A stretch of DNA of 64,000 bases from Verrucomicrobiales bacterium (lineage in GTDB: Bacteria; Verrucomicrobiota; Verrucomicrobiia; Verrucomicrobiales; DEV007): assembly GCA_029213195.1 (NCBI GenBank), contig JARGNI010000021.1, positions 35,062 to 99,061 on the forward strand, in the 5' to 3' direction. The translations under genes and the position numbers were made by a program. Under the pieces are notes generated by a model. The model saw nothing but the letters and a program-made list of their open reading frames with translations. It was not told where the DNA came from and searched no databases. Each line of letters opens with the position of its first letter. Within the stretch, counting starts at the first letter, position 1. This document shows, in pieces, positions 26,335 to 35,131 of the stretch.

Positions 26335-27660
26335 ATGAACTTCCTTACCCGAAAATCCCTTTCCCGGCGGACCGCTTTGCGTGGTCTCGGAGCTTCCCTT
26401 TCGCTTCCGCTCCTCGATGCCATGGTTCCCGCAGCAACTGCTGCCGCGAAGACGGCCGCCAATCCGACCAAGCGGCTGGGATTCGTCTTCATGCCCATGG
26501 GGGCCGACCTGAGTCGCTGGACCCCGAAATCAAAAGATACGCTCGACGAACTCTCTCCCATCCTGCAGTCGCTTGCACCGGTGAAAGACCAGGTCACTGC
26601 CTACACCAATCTCGAGTTGCAGCCCGCCTACCCCGGGAGCCACGCCACCTCGAATTCCGCTTTCCTCAGTGCCGCTCGTGCCAAGCTCACGGAGAACACG
26701 GACTACTTTCTCGGAACGACCGTCGATCAGGTCGCGGCCCAGGCGATCGGAGGAGAAACGCCGCTGCCGTCACTCGAACTGGCGATGGACCTGCTCAAGC
26801 TCGCTGGCCAGTGCGACAATGGCTACGCCTGCGTCTATCACAACAACTTGTCCTGGTCATCCCCCACGACGCCCCTTCCCTCGGAAGCCCATCCCCGCCT
26901 CGTTTTTGAAAAGCTCTTTGGGGAAGGAGGCACCAGCGCCGAGCGACAGGCATCCCTGAAGCGTCGTGCCAGCCTGCTCGACCTCCTCAAGGATGACATG
27001 CAGTCCCTCAAGCGAGAGCTGGGCGCCGCCGATCGGGGAAAAGTGGATCACTACCTGGAATCGGTTCGAGAGGTCGAAAACCGCATTCAGAAAGCCGAGG
27101 CCGGCTTCGCCGAAAATCCCGAACCCGATATCGATCGCCCCATGGGAGTTCCCGCGAAGTATGCCGATCACGCTCGTCTCATGTTCGACCTGCAGGTGCT
27201 CGCGATGCAGGGCGACGTGACCCGGATCAGCACCTTCCAACTGGCCCGCGAAACGAGCAACCGGACCTATCCGGAAATCGGAGTGCCCGATCCCCATCAC
27301 CCTCTTTCGCACCACGGCAATGACCCGGCCAAGATCGAGCGGATGTCGAAGATCAACGCCTTCCATGTTTCTCTTTTCGCCGAGTATCTCGAGAAGCTCT
27401 CTGCCACCGAAGATGGCGAAGGGTCCCTGCTCGATCATTCTCTCATCCTCTACGGTAGCGGCATCGGAAACCCCAACGTCCACGATCACACGAACCTTCC
27501 CATCCTTCTCGCTGGCGGTGGCGGCACGGGGATCCAGGGAAATCGCCACATCCGCTACGACGATCCCGTTCCTCTCGCCAACCTCCACCTCAGCCTGCTC
27601 CACCATGTCGGGGTCAAGGAAGAGAAATTCGGAGACAGCGATGGCGTCATCCCCCTTTGA
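26335..27660 (+). CDS. DUF1552 protein with Tat-type signal
   Basis: A 441-residue protein beginning with a twin-arginine signal (LSRRTALRGLGASLSLPLL) and belonging to DUF1552. The family's diagnostic HxxSHH motif is readable as HPLSHH after PDPH (near residue 322), and LILYGSGIGNPNVHDH and LAGGGGTGIQGNRH near the end are also typical. DUF1552 and DUF1501 proteins share an alkaline-phosphatase/sulfatase-like look and commonly sit next to PSD cytochromes. It follows the PSD gene after 55 bases and is separated from the ankyrin gene by a single base. The enzymatic activity is unknown. Confidence 0.9.
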   Translation: MNFLTRKSLSRRTALRGLGASLSLPLLDAMVPAATAAAKTAANPTKRLGFVFMPMGADLSRWTPKSKDTLDELSPILQSLAPVKDQVTAYTNLELQPAYPGSHATSNSAFLSAARAKLTENTDYFLGTTVDQVAAQAIGGETPLPSLELAMDLLKLAGQCDNGYACVYHNNLSWSSPTTPLPSEAHPRLVFEKLFGEGGTSAERQASLKRRASLLDLLKDDMQSLKRELGAADRGKVDHYLESVREVENRIQKAEAGFAENPEPDIDRPMGVPAKYADHARLMFDLQVLAMQGDVTRISTFQLARETSNRTYPEIGVPDPHHPLSHHGNDPAKIERMSKINAFHVSLFAEYLEKLSATEDGEGSLLDHSLILYGSGIGNPNVHDHTNLPILLAGGGGTGIQGNRHIRYDDPVPLANLHLSLLHHVGVKEEKFGDSDGVIPL

Positions 27661-27661
27661 G

Positions 27662-29089
27662 ATGCTCCCCCGTCTCTTTCAGACCCGCTTCCTGCTCTCG
27701 CTTTGGCTGCTGGGAATCCTCACTGCGCAGGCAGAGTCCCCCGCAGGTGACAAGCCGGAATCCGCGACCGCCCTACTCGCGGCCGTGCATTCGGACCAGA
27801 CCGACAGAGCGAACGCCCTTCTCGAAACCGGAGTCGATCCCAACGCGACCAACCGCTACGGTATCACCGCCCTGTTTCTCGCCTGCCAGAATGGCAACGA
27901 AGAGCTGGTGAAGGCACTCCTCGAGGCTGGCGCGGATCCGAATCTGGCCCTCCCCGGAGGCGAAACCCCGCTGATGACGGCATCCCGCACCGGAAAGCCG
28001 GGACCCGTTTCTCTCCTGCTGGAATCAGGTGCCCGTGTCGACACGACCGAACCGGGAGGGCAAGATGCCCTGCTCTGGGCGACCGCGGAAGGCCACTCTG
28101 AGGTCGTGTCCCTGCTCATCGACGCAGGTGCCGATCCGGACCGAAAACTCGAATCCGATCTTACGCCCCTCCTCATCGCGGCCCGCGACGGCCACCGCAA
28201 GGTAGTCGAAATCCTCCTCGCTGCCGGGGCCGATGTTGAACACGCCACCGAACAGCCCAAGAGGCGGCGCGGGGCTGCCCCCCAGGGGACTTCCGCTCTC
28301 CGGCTTGCGGTTGAGAACGGTCACTTCGAGCTCGCGGTCACGCTGCTCGAAGCAGGTGCGGATCCGAACGATCAGCGGTCCGGCTTCTCTGCTCTCCATG
28401 TTCTCACCTGGGTTCGCAAGCCAAGCCGGGGGGACGGAGAAAGCGGACTCCCCGCTCCGCGAGGATCGGGTTCCCTGGGCAGTCTCGAATTTGTCCGCAT
28501 TCTCATCGAAGACCATGGTGCGGAAGTCGATCTCGCCCTCAAATCCGGTTCGCGTGGAGGAAGTCGATTTGGAACGAAGAAAGCAACGCCGTTTCTCTTC
28601 GCAGCGCGAACCGCAGATCTTGCCTACCTGAAGCTCCTTCACGAACTGGGCGCCGATCCTTCTCTCACCAACGAAAATGGCTCCAACGCCCTTCACGCCA
28701 TTTCCGGGGTTGGATCCTATGCCCCGGAGGAGGAGGCTGGCACCGAGGCCGATCGCCTTGCCGCGCTCCAGTGGATCCGTCCGTTCTTTGATGATCTCGA
28801 CGTCACGAACCGGAACCGGGAAACCGCGATGCATGGAGCGGCCTACAAGAACGCCCCGGGCATTGCGAAGTGGCTCCACGAGCAGGGCGCCGACATTGCG
28901 AAGTGGAATCAGAAGAATCGAAAAGGGTGGACTCCTCTCCTCATCGCCCAGGGATTCCGTCCCGGAAATTTCAAACCTTCCTTCGAGACCATCGACGCCA
29001 TCGAAGAGATCATGCGAAGCGAAGGCGTCGAGCCTCCTCCCGCCCCCAAGCGCCCCGTGGTCGGCAAGCCCAAGAAATACGAGCCGTAG
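27662..29089 (+). CDS. Exported ankyrin-repeat protein
   Basis: A 475-residue protein with a signal peptide (MLPRLFQTRFLLSLWLLGILTAQA) and about eight to ten ankyrin repeats with the usual TPL-x-AA-x-GH and LLEAGADPN signatures (for example residues 70-230). A less regular stretch at about 255-300 holds a Gly/Ser-rich loop before the repeats resume. It ends in a basic, Pro-rich tail. The start codon lies one base past the DUF1552 stop, indicating coupled translation. Ankyrin genes recur behind PSD/DUF1552 pairs in this phylum, so it may scaffold the other two at the cell surface; that is inference. Confidence 0.9.
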   Translation: MLPRLFQTRFLLSLWLLGILTAQAESPAGDKPESATALLAAVHSDQTDRANALLETGVDPNATNRYGITALFLACQNGNEELVKALLEAGADPNLALPGGETPLMTASRTGKPGPVSLLLESGARVDTTEPGGQDALLWATAEGHSEVVSLLIDAGADPDRKLESDLTPLLIAARDGHRKVVEILLAAGADVEHATEQPKRRRGAAPQGTSALRLAVENGHFELAVTLLEAGADPNDQRSGFSALHVLTWVRKPSRGDGESGLPAPRGSGSLGSLEFVRILIEDHGAEVDLALKSGSRGGSRFGTKKATPFLFAARTADLAYLKLLHELGADPSLTNENGSNALHAISGVGSYAPEEEAGTEADRLAALQWIRPFFDDLDVTNRNRETAMHGAAYKNAPGIAKWLHEQGADIAKWNQKNRKGWTPLLIAQGFRPGNFKPSFETIDAIEEIMRSEGVEPPPAPKRPVVGKPKKYEP

Positions 29090-29099
29090 AAGATCCATC

Positions 29100-29138
29100 G
29101 ATCTTTCGAATCCGGCACCTTCGAAATCTTGAAAGATC
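29100..29138. repeat. Short inverted repeat upstream of the ferredoxin gene
   Basis: GATCTTTC (29100-29107) pairs with GAAAGATC (29131-29138) around a 23-base spacer that itself contains two TTCGAA palindromes. It lies 27 bases before the ferredoxin start and just after the ankyrin gene. It could be a weak hairpin between two operons or an operator; no T run follows. Confidence 0.35.
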
Positions 29139-29164
29139 TGCCGAGCGAGTTCGTAATTTGTCGC

Positions 29165-29476
29165 ATGGCTGATTACACCGACCGATTCCCCCAGAACGCT
29201 CCCGGCTCCTACTACGTGGACGACCAGTGCATCGACTGCGATCTCTGCCGGGAGCGAGCTCCAGAAATTTTCCTGAGAAACGACGAGGAGGCGCACTCCT
29301 ACGTGGTTCGGCAACCGGCGAATGAGGAAGAGCGTCTCCTCTGCGAAGACGCGCTCGACAGTTGCCCCGCCTATGCCATCGGAAATGATGGTCCCGAAGA
29401 CGGCAAGGAAGCCCCTGCTCTCGCAGGAATGACCGAGAAAAATCGCTGCTCGCCTGCCGGTTTCGTGCAACAGTAG
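29165..29476 (+). CDS. Single-cluster 4Fe-4S ferredoxin
   Basis: A 103-residue electron carrier with one cluster motif: CIDCDLC (Cys22, 25, 28) and a distant Cys67 in SCPAYAI. This is the Fer4_13/'ferredoxin' pattern CxxCxxC...CP. The tail after residue 75 is unconserved in appearance and carries an extra cysteine (95). The ATG at 29165 was chosen because it gives a normal short N-terminus. metF starts seven bases downstream, so the ferredoxin may supply electrons to that reductase or simply share its transcript. Confidence 0.88.
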   Translation: MADYTDRFPQNAPGSYYVDDQCIDCDLCRERAPEIFLRNDEEAHSYVVRQPANEEERLLCEDALDSCPAYAIGNDGPEDGKEAPALAGMTEKNRCSPAGFVQQ

Positions 29477-29483
29477 CGGCCAG

Positions 29484-30392
29484 ATGCATATCCAGGATAT
29501 CTTCGACCAGCAAAAGACGACCTTTTCCTTCGAGTTTTTTCCTCCGAAGACCGAAGCGGCTTTCGAGGCGCTCTATACGACCATTTCGGAGTTGGAAGCT
29601 TTCGATCCAGCTTTCGTCAGCGTAACCTATGGTGCCGGCGGCTCGACCCGCGAGTTGACCAATGATCTCGTCGTCCGGCTGAAAAACACCACCAGCCTCG
29701 ATCCGATTCCTCACCTCACCTGTGTCTGTCATCAGGAAAGCGATATCGAGGAAATCCTCGTTCGGTATGCCGAGGAAGGAGTCAGCAACATTCTCGCCCT
29801 GGGAGGAGATCCGCCTCGAGGATTGACGGACTACAAGAAGTCCGACGATGCCTTCCAGCAGGCGGCCGACCTCGTCCGCTACATTCGCAGCTTCAACAGT
29901 CACCCCGACAGCCGTGGTTTCGGGATTGGAGTGGCCGGCTTTCCCGAAGGTCATCCTGCAACTCCGAATCGCCTCAAGGAAATGGACTACCTCAAGGCCA
30001 AGGTCGACGAGGGTGCCGACTACATCGTGACCCAGCTCTTTTTCTGCAACGACGACTTCCACGATTTCCGGGACCGCTGCTCACTCGCCGGGATCGATAT
30101 CCCCATCATCGCAGGGATCATGCCGGTCACCTCGACGAAGGGGATGGAAAGAATGGCCGACCTCGCTGCCGGAGCCCGCTTTCCTGCCAAGCTTCTCCGA
30201 GCCCTCGCTCGCGCCGGCGATGATTCCGAATCCGTCGAGAAAGTGGGGATACATTATGCGACGCAACAGTGCTCCGATCTACTCGAGCACGATGTCAGCG
30301 GAATCCATTTCTACACGCTCAATAAATCCCACGCCACCCGCGAGATCTACGCCAACCTGGGGTTGAGAACTTCGGCAATTCCCGTTGCCTGA
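29484..30392 (+). CDS. metF: Methylenetetrahydrofolate reductase
   Basis: MetF reduces 5,10-methylene-tetrahydrofolate to 5-methyl-tetrahydrofolate with FAD, supplying methyl groups for methionine synthesis. The 302-residue TIM-barrel protein shows FSFEFFPPKTEAA (11-23) with the catalytic Glu, SVTYGAGGSTRE, HLTCVCH, NILALGGDPP and ITQLFFCNDDF-like VTQLFFCNDDF motifs. Length fits bacterial MetF. It follows a ferredoxin gene by seven bases; ferredoxin-dependent or electron-bifurcating MetF variants are known in some bacteria, but nothing in this protein alone shows that. Confidence 0.95.
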   Translation: MHIQDIFDQQKTTFSFEFFPPKTEAAFEALYTTISELEAFDPAFVSVTYGAGGSTRELTNDLVVRLKNTTSLDPIPHLTCVCHQESDIEEILVRYAEEGVSNILALGGDPPRGLTDYKKSDDAFQQAADLVRYIRSFNSHPDSRGFGIGVAGFPEGHPATPNRLKEMDYLKAKVDEGADYIVTQLFFCNDDFHDFRDRCSLAGIDIPIIAGIMPVTSTKGMERMADLAAGARFPAKLLRALARAGDDSESVEKVGIHYATQQCSDLLEHDVSGIHFYTLNKSHATREIYANLGLRTSAIPVA

Positions 30393-30407
30393 TCCGGAGA
30401 GGCGCGC

Positions 30408-31439
30408 ATGAAGAATTTCCCCTGGCGTCTTCTCGTCTACATCGCCTTCCTGCTCTACCTCATCCTCGATCTCCGCTTTTGCAACGGACCGCTGCGTCAA
30501 TCTTTCCTCAAGCGGACCGATTTCATCCGTGAAGCCGCCCGCGAGCATGAATGGGTCGCGATGGTGAACCAGGAGCCAATCACGCGGATCCAGCTGGATA
30601 TCGCGGTGTTTTCTCACCTCTACCAGAGGGGCAAGCAGGACGAAGCGCTCCCTGAAAACAACCTCAAGATGATTCGACGGGCCGTGCTGCAACGACTCAT
30701 CGAAGACGCCCTGATCCGCCAGCACGCCGAAGGGGTAAATTTCCAGGCTCCCCAGGAGGAAATCGACGCCTTTATCGCACGTTGGGAAGAGCAGTTCGAG
30801 TCGGAAGAGGATCTCGCCCTGCGCAGCGAAGCCCAATCCATCACCAAGGAACAACGAGACGAGGAACTGGCAAAGATCTGGTCCCGGACGAAATGGCTCG
30901 AGCAACGGATCGAACCTGGAATCGATGTTACCGAAGAGGAAATCCGAGCCTGGTTTGAGGCCAACCGAGAAAGTGGCGAGGGATTCGAGGAACCCGAGAA
31001 AGTCCGCGCTCGGCACCTCTTCCTGAGTACCGTTGAAGTCGATGACGAGGCACGCGAACAGCAGATCCGAGACCTGCATCGGAAACTGACAGCCGGAGAA
31101 GCCACCTTCGAAGAGCTCGCCTCTCAATCTGACGATCCTCGCACGAAGAACCGGGGTGGCGACTTGAACTGGCTCACCCGTGACCGTCTGCCGGAAGCCT
31201 TTACCGACGTCGCCTTTGCCCTCGAAAAAGGCGAGATCAGCGAGCCCTTTCGCACCACGATCGGATGGCATATCGTCGAGGTGACCGATCGCCAGGAAGC
31301 CCGCCCTCTTTCCTACGAAGAACTACGAGACGACATCAAGGCCTACCTCGAAAACGAGCGCACCAAGGACACAATCCGGCAACTGCTCGACAAGCTCAGC
31401 GAGGTCGGAACGGTCCGGCTCTTTCCCGAGAATCTGTGA
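30408..31439 (+). CDS. Membrane-anchored parvulin-type peptidyl-prolyl isomerase
   Basis: A 343-residue protein with one N-terminal transmembrane anchor (8-24, LVYIAFLLYLILDL), a helical SurA-like chaperone region, and a parvulin domain at about 203-310 (VRARHLFLSTVE, GGDLNWLTRDRLPEAF, EPFRTTIGWHIVEV). It is probably a periplasmic foldase helping outer-membrane or exported proteins. A clear Shine-Dalgarno GGAGAGG lies five bases before the ATG, one of the strongest in the window. It follows metF by 15 bases. Its stop is 20 bases from that of the convergent HNH gene. Confidence 0.9.
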   Translation: MKNFPWRLLVYIAFLLYLILDLRFCNGPLRQSFLKRTDFIREAAREHEWVAMVNQEPITRIQLDIAVFSHLYQRGKQDEALPENNLKMIRRAVLQRLIEDALIRQHAEGVNFQAPQEEIDAFIARWEEQFESEEDLALRSEAQSITKEQRDEELAKIWSRTKWLEQRIEPGIDVTEEEIRAWFEANRESGEGFEEPEKVRARHLFLSTVEVDDEAREQQIRDLHRKLTAGEATFEELASQSDDPRTKNRGGDLNWLTRDRLPEAFTDVAFALEKGEISEPFRTTIGWHIVEVTDRQEARPLSYEELRDDIKAYLENERTKDTIRQLLDKLSEVGTVRLFPENL

Positions 31440-31459
31440 TTGCCCCCGTGGCAGACAGG

Positions 31460-31759
31460 CTAGCCCTTGGGTGAACGGTTCTTCGACCGGAACTCGGGCG
31501 GGCGTTTTCGAATCCAGCGGATGAACTTCTTCATCTCCCCATGCTCTCGCAGAGCTTCGATCGTGGAATAGGATTTCGCGAGCTCCGCCTCGGAAAACAC
31601 ACTGTGAATCTTGCTGTGACAGATCGCATGAACGATCGCAATCGGCCCGTGTTTCCCGCCTTTCAGTTTTGGAATGAGATGATGTCGGCTCTCCAAGTCA
31701 GGAGGAATGGGGCGATCGCAAAGCGGGCAGACCTTCCACTCCTCCGGATCGGATCTCAT
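31460..31759 (-). CDS. Small HNH-nuclease-like protein
   Basis: A 99-residue protein with a zinc-binding HNH-like core: CPLC (11-14), RHHLIPKLKGG (25-35) and HAICHSKIH (44-52), with a Lys/Arg-rich C-terminus. The second block has the His-x3-Cys-His-x3-His spacing of compact HNH proteins. The ATG at 31759 has a good GGAAGG six bases upstream. A GTG at 31789 would add ten residues but lies at the aldehyde dehydrogenase stop. The gene lies 26 bases after that dehydrogenase on the same strand. DNA cleavage is possible but not shown; such small solo HNH proteins are common in Verrucomicrobia. Confidence 0.75.
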   Translation of the reverse strand: MRSDPEEWKVCPLCDRPIPPDLESRHHLIPKLKGGKHGPIAIVHAICHSKIHSVFSEAELAKSYSTIEALREHGEMKKFIRWIRKRPPEFRSKNRSPKG

Positions 31760-31785
31760 CGAGCGCCTTCCCTTCTTCCAATGCC

Positions 31786-33240
31786 TCACCCCAGTTGCAC
31801 ATAGGGACGAAGGCCCTGCAGTCCCCCTTCGCGTCCGAAACCGCTTTCCTTGAACCCACCAAAGGGACTGGTCGGATCGAACTTGTTGAACGTGTTCGCC
31901 CAGATGACCCCGGCCCGGATCTGGTCTGCGACCTGGAAAATCTTGCTCCCTTTGTCCGTCCAGATTCCCGCACTGAGCCCGTAGCAGGTGTCATTGGCTC
32001 GGGCGACGGCTTCGGCCGGAGTCCGGAAGGTGAGCACGCTGAGAACAGGCCCGAAGATCTCTTCTCTCGCGATCCGATGACTGGCCGAAACGCCGGTAAA
32101 GAAGGATGGACGACACCAGAACCCGTCCTCGGGAAGCTTGGCGCTCGATTCGTGCAACTCCGCCCCTTCCTCGATCCCCGAACCAATCAGCTTGGTGATC
32201 CGTCCCAGTTGCTCCCGGGAATTGATGGCTCCGATATCGGTATTCTTATCGAGCGGGTCCCCGACCCGAAGTGTTTCAATCCGGCGATCGAGGCGAGCGA
32301 TGAAATCGTCGTGAATGGACTCCTGCAAAAGGAGACGACTCCCGGCGCAACAGACGTGCCCCTGGTTGAAATAGATCCCGTTGATGACGCCTTCCACGGC
32401 TTGCTCGATCGCGGCGTCTTCGAACACGATATTGGCGGCCTTCCCGCCGAGTTCGAGGGTGAGCCGTTTCGTAGTATCGGCGACCGATTCGGCGATCGCC
32501 TTGCCCACCGCAGTCGATCCGGTGAACGCCACTTTGTCGACCCCGGGATGATCGATCAAGGCCGCACCGGTTTCTCCTGCGCCCGTGACGATATTCACGA
32601 CACCGGGAGGCAAACCCGCATCCTGGAAGATCTGGGCGAGGTGCATCGCCGTCACCGAGGTCGTCTCGGCGGGTTTGAGCACAACGGTGTTTCCACAGGC
32701 CAGTGCGGGTGCGATCTTCCAGGCTGCCATGAGAAGCGGGAAATTCCACGGAATCACCTGGGACGCGACACCGACCGGTTCGGGTCTTCCACCCGGGAAA
32801 GCATACTCCAGCTTGTCCGCCCAACCGGCGTAGTAGAAAAAGTGAGCCGCCACGAGCGGGAGATCGACGTCCCGGCTCTCCTTGATCGGCTTGCCCCCAT
32901 CCATCGTCTCGAGAATCGCCAATTCTCTCGCCTTCTCCTGAATGAGCCGGGCGATGCGGTAGAGATACTTCCCCCGCTCCGCGGGAGCCATCGGTCCCCA
33001 GACTTTCTCGTAGGCTTTTCTCGCGCTACGAACCGCGGCATCGACATCCTTCTCCTCGCCGCGGGCAATCCGAGCGTGGCGTTTCCCATTCGAGGGATTC
33101 ACCGACCAGAAATACTTCCCCGAAGAAGGCGCAACAAATTCTCCATCAAGAAAGAGTTCATACTGTTTCTGCAAGGGCACCGGGGTCGTCTCCGGGGCTG
33201 CTGCGTAATCGAACGCATCTCCAAATTTCAAATCTCCCAT
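31786..33240 (-). CDS. NAD(P)-dependent aldehyde dehydrogenase
   Basis: A 484-residue aldehyde dehydrogenase oxidising an aldehyde to the acid. Visible residues are VIPWNFPLLM, KPAETTS, FTGSTAVGKAI, the general base Glu263 in TLELGGKAAN, and the catalytic cysteine in NQGHVCCAG (Cys297 by alignment with ALDH2). It lies 56 bases downstream of deoC on the same strand. Deoxyribose-5-phosphate aldolase releases acetaldehyde, so this enzyme is a good candidate to oxidise it; that link is inferred from position, as the sequence alone does not give the substrate. Confidence 0.92.
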   Translation of the reverse strand: MGDLKFGDAFDYAAAPETTPVPLQKQYELFLDGEFVAPSSGKYFWSVNPSNGKRHARIARGEEKDVDAAVRSARKAYEKVWGPMAPAERGKYLYRIARLIQEKARELAILETMDGGKPIKESRDVDLPLVAAHFFYYAGWADKLEYAFPGGRPEPVGVASQVIPWNFPLLMAAWKIAPALACGNTVVLKPAETTSVTAMHLAQIFQDAGLPPGVVNIVTGAGETGAALIDHPGVDKVAFTGSTAVGKAIAESVADTTKRLTLELGGKAANIVFEDAAIEQAVEGVINGIYFNQGHVCCAGSRLLLQESIHDDFIARLDRRIETLRVGDPLDKNTDIGAINSREQLGRITKLIGSGIEEGAELHESSAKLPEDGFWCRPSFFTGVSASHRIAREEIFGPVLSVLTFRTPAEAVARANDTCYGLSAGIWTDKGSKIFQVADQIRAGVIWANTFNKFDPTSPFGGFKESGFGREGGLQGLRPYVQLG

Positions 33241-33296
33241 AACTTCGATCGTTTCGTCTCCGAATCCCTTCGCTCCGAGGCTGGCCTGCCCGTATT

Positions 33297-34196
33297 CTAC
33301 CCCTTGGAAAAATAGTCGCTGCCCTGGTAGTTGCCATCGAGCCGCTTCGCGATCTGCAACTCGACATCTCCAAGGAGCGAACTGGCCCCGAAACGAAAGA
33401 GCTCCGGAGTCAGCCAGTCGTCACCTACCGTCTCCTTGACCATGACGAGGTATTGCAAAGCCTGCTTCGCCGTCCGAATCCCACCGGCAGGCTTGACCCC
33501 GATCTTCTTACCAGTGGCGAGAAAATGGTCCCGCACCGTCTCGACCATCACGAGAGTCACCGGCAGGGTCGCGGCAGGAGAAACCTTCCCCGTCGAGGTC
33601 TTGATGAAATCCGCTCCCGCTTCGATCGCCAACTGGCTGACGAACCTGACATTGTCGTAAGTCTGCAGTTCGCCCGTTTCGAAGATGACCTTGAGATGGG
33701 CCTTTCCACAAGCCTCCTTGACCGCCGCGATCTCATCGCTGACCCGCTGATACTCGCCCTCGAGAAAGGCCCCTCGGCTGATCACCATATCGATCTCGGC
33801 AGCTCCCGAATCGACCGCGTCCCGCACGTCGGCGAGCCGCAGATCGAGAGGATATTGTCCGCTCGGAAACCCTGTTGCAACGGAGGCCACCGGGATCCCA
33901 CTCCCTTCCAACTCGGAGACGGCATGAGCGACCAGGTTCGGATACACGCAAACCGCAGCGCAGGGGGGGCAATCGTAGCGATCCGCCATCGGTTGCCGAG
34001 CCTTGCGACAGAGATGAGTCACCTTGCCCTTCGAATCCGCGCCCTCGAGCGTGGTCAGATCCATCATCGACACGGCAAGTTTGAGCCCGATGTCCTTAGC
34101 CTCGTTCTTGATCGATCGTTTCGTAAACTTGGCAGCGCGCTCCTCGACACCGACCTGGTCGACACGGGGAACGGGAGTAGAAAGAACAAAAGACAT
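33297..34196 (-). CDS. deoC: Deoxyribose-phosphate aldolase
   Basis: DeoC splits 2-deoxyribose-5-phosphate into glyceraldehyde-3-phosphate and acetaldehyde, the last step of deoxynucleoside breakdown. The 299-residue protein has the class I aldolase Schiff-base lysine in ADFIKTSTGK (Lys199), the proton-relay lysine in KPAGGIRT, and EIDMVISRGA (Asp136). It is somewhat longer at the N-terminus than short bacterial DeoC enzymes, resembling the longer E. coli-like and eukaryote-like type. AGGA lies about six bases before the ATG. An aldehyde dehydrogenase and an HNH gene follow on the same strand. Confidence 0.94.
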   Translation of the reverse strand: MSFVLSTPVPRVDQVGVEERAAKFTKRSIKNEAKDIGLKLAVSMMDLTTLEGADSKGKVTHLCRKARQPMADRYDCPPCAAVCVYPNLVAHAVSELEGSGIPVASVATGFPSGQYPLDLRLADVRDAVDSGAAEIDMVISRGAFLEGEYQRVSDEIAAVKEACGKAHLKVIFETGELQTYDNVRFVSQLAIEAGADFIKTSTGKVSPAATLPVTLVMVETVRDHFLATGKKIGVKPAGGIRTAKQALQYLVMVKETVGDDWLTPELFRFGASSLLGDVELQIAKRLDGNYQGSDYFSKG

Positions 34197-34226
34197 GGCG
34201 TTTCCTGAGGGGTGAGCACTGACCGA

Positions 34227-35045
34227 TCAGCACATTCTCACCATATCCTTTACGAGCTGGAAGTAGAGATAAAAAAGTCCCCGCCAGGAGTAGCGAAACG
34301 TCCCTGCCGTGTCGGCGAGACGGATCAATCCCTTCTCGAGGTTGTGCTTGATCTGCCGACCAGTTTCTTTCTCGATGAGACCGGGAAGTTCATCGGGCGT
34401 CTCGATCACGAGATCCGTCGTTTGGAATCCCATGCCATCCATCCATTCCCGATGTTTCTTCAAGAGATCGGGGAAAAACTCCGCATCGGGAGCCTGTCGC
34501 AAGGTGACATCCGGAGCTGACTTCATCGGACTGCTGAAAGGAATATTCGTGGTGCGAAAGGTCCGCCCATCTTCCACTCGCGAGGTCAGGGTGAGGCAGC
34601 CCCAAGCTACTCCCTCCTGCTCGGTAAGGCAGATCGCTGCCTGCTCCCTGGTCTCGGGGTGATAAAAAATCCGATAGAACTGGCTCATTCCATCCCAGTC
34701 CCATCCCGAGTCGGAGACATATTCGAAGCCCTCTCCCTCGACCTCATCGGTCATCTCCGAGAAGGCGGGAAAGCGAGATGCCCCTGGCGGGGGTTGCCGC
34801 TCCAGTGTTTTGTCGACCGGCAGACGCAGCTGACGGATTCTCGTGAGCAGTTCCACCCAGGGCAGGAGAAACCAGATCAGGAGTCCGCCCACCCCGGCAA
34901 CGATGCTGCCGGTGGGAAGATAAAATGCGAGAAAGGTCGCCGCGAGGATCCCGATGGCTCCCAGCTTTCGAAGCAAGCGGTTCGAAAAACTACGCAATCC
35001 AAAGGAGAATACCACCACCCCGAGAATGATGAAAAGTTCGGTCAT
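34227..35045 (-). CDS. Membrane protein of unknown function
   Basis: A 272-residue protein with two or three N-terminal membrane helices (about 3-17, 29-46, 50-67; LGVVVFSFGLRSF, GAIGILAATFLAFYL, VAGVGGLLIWFLL), then a soluble domain of about 190 residues with VEGEGFEYVSDSGWDWDG and QAAICLTEQEGVAWGCLTL. No known family was recognised. It lies upstream of deoC on the same strand with a gap of 30 bases, so it could be the first gene of the deoC transcript. Function not assigned. Confidence 0.7.
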   Translation of the reverse strand: MTELFIILGVVVFSFGLRSFSNRLLRKLGAIGILAATFLAFYLPTGSIVAGVGGLLIWFLLPWVELLTRIRQLRLPVDKTLERQPPPGASRFPAFSEMTDEVEGEGFEYVSDSGWDWDGMSQFYRIFYHPETREQAAICLTEQEGVAWGCLTLTSRVEDGRTFRTTNIPFSSPMKSAPDVTLRQAPDAEFFPDLLKKHREWMDGMGFQTTDLVIETPDELPGLIEKETGRQIKHNLEKGLIRLADTAGTFRYSWRGLFYLYFQLVKDMVRMC

Positions 35046-35131
35046 GTAACGTTCGAAGATTACGACTGGTAGCGCCTGGCTGAAAGTGGAAATTCGCGCC
35101 CTCGCCCGCCTGGGAAATGGCCCCTGGGTCG

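Noticed and set aside
31460..34196. Defence island around the HNH protein
   Set aside because: The neighbours are metabolic genes (aldehyde dehydrogenase, deoC) and no restriction, toxin or ATPase partner is present.
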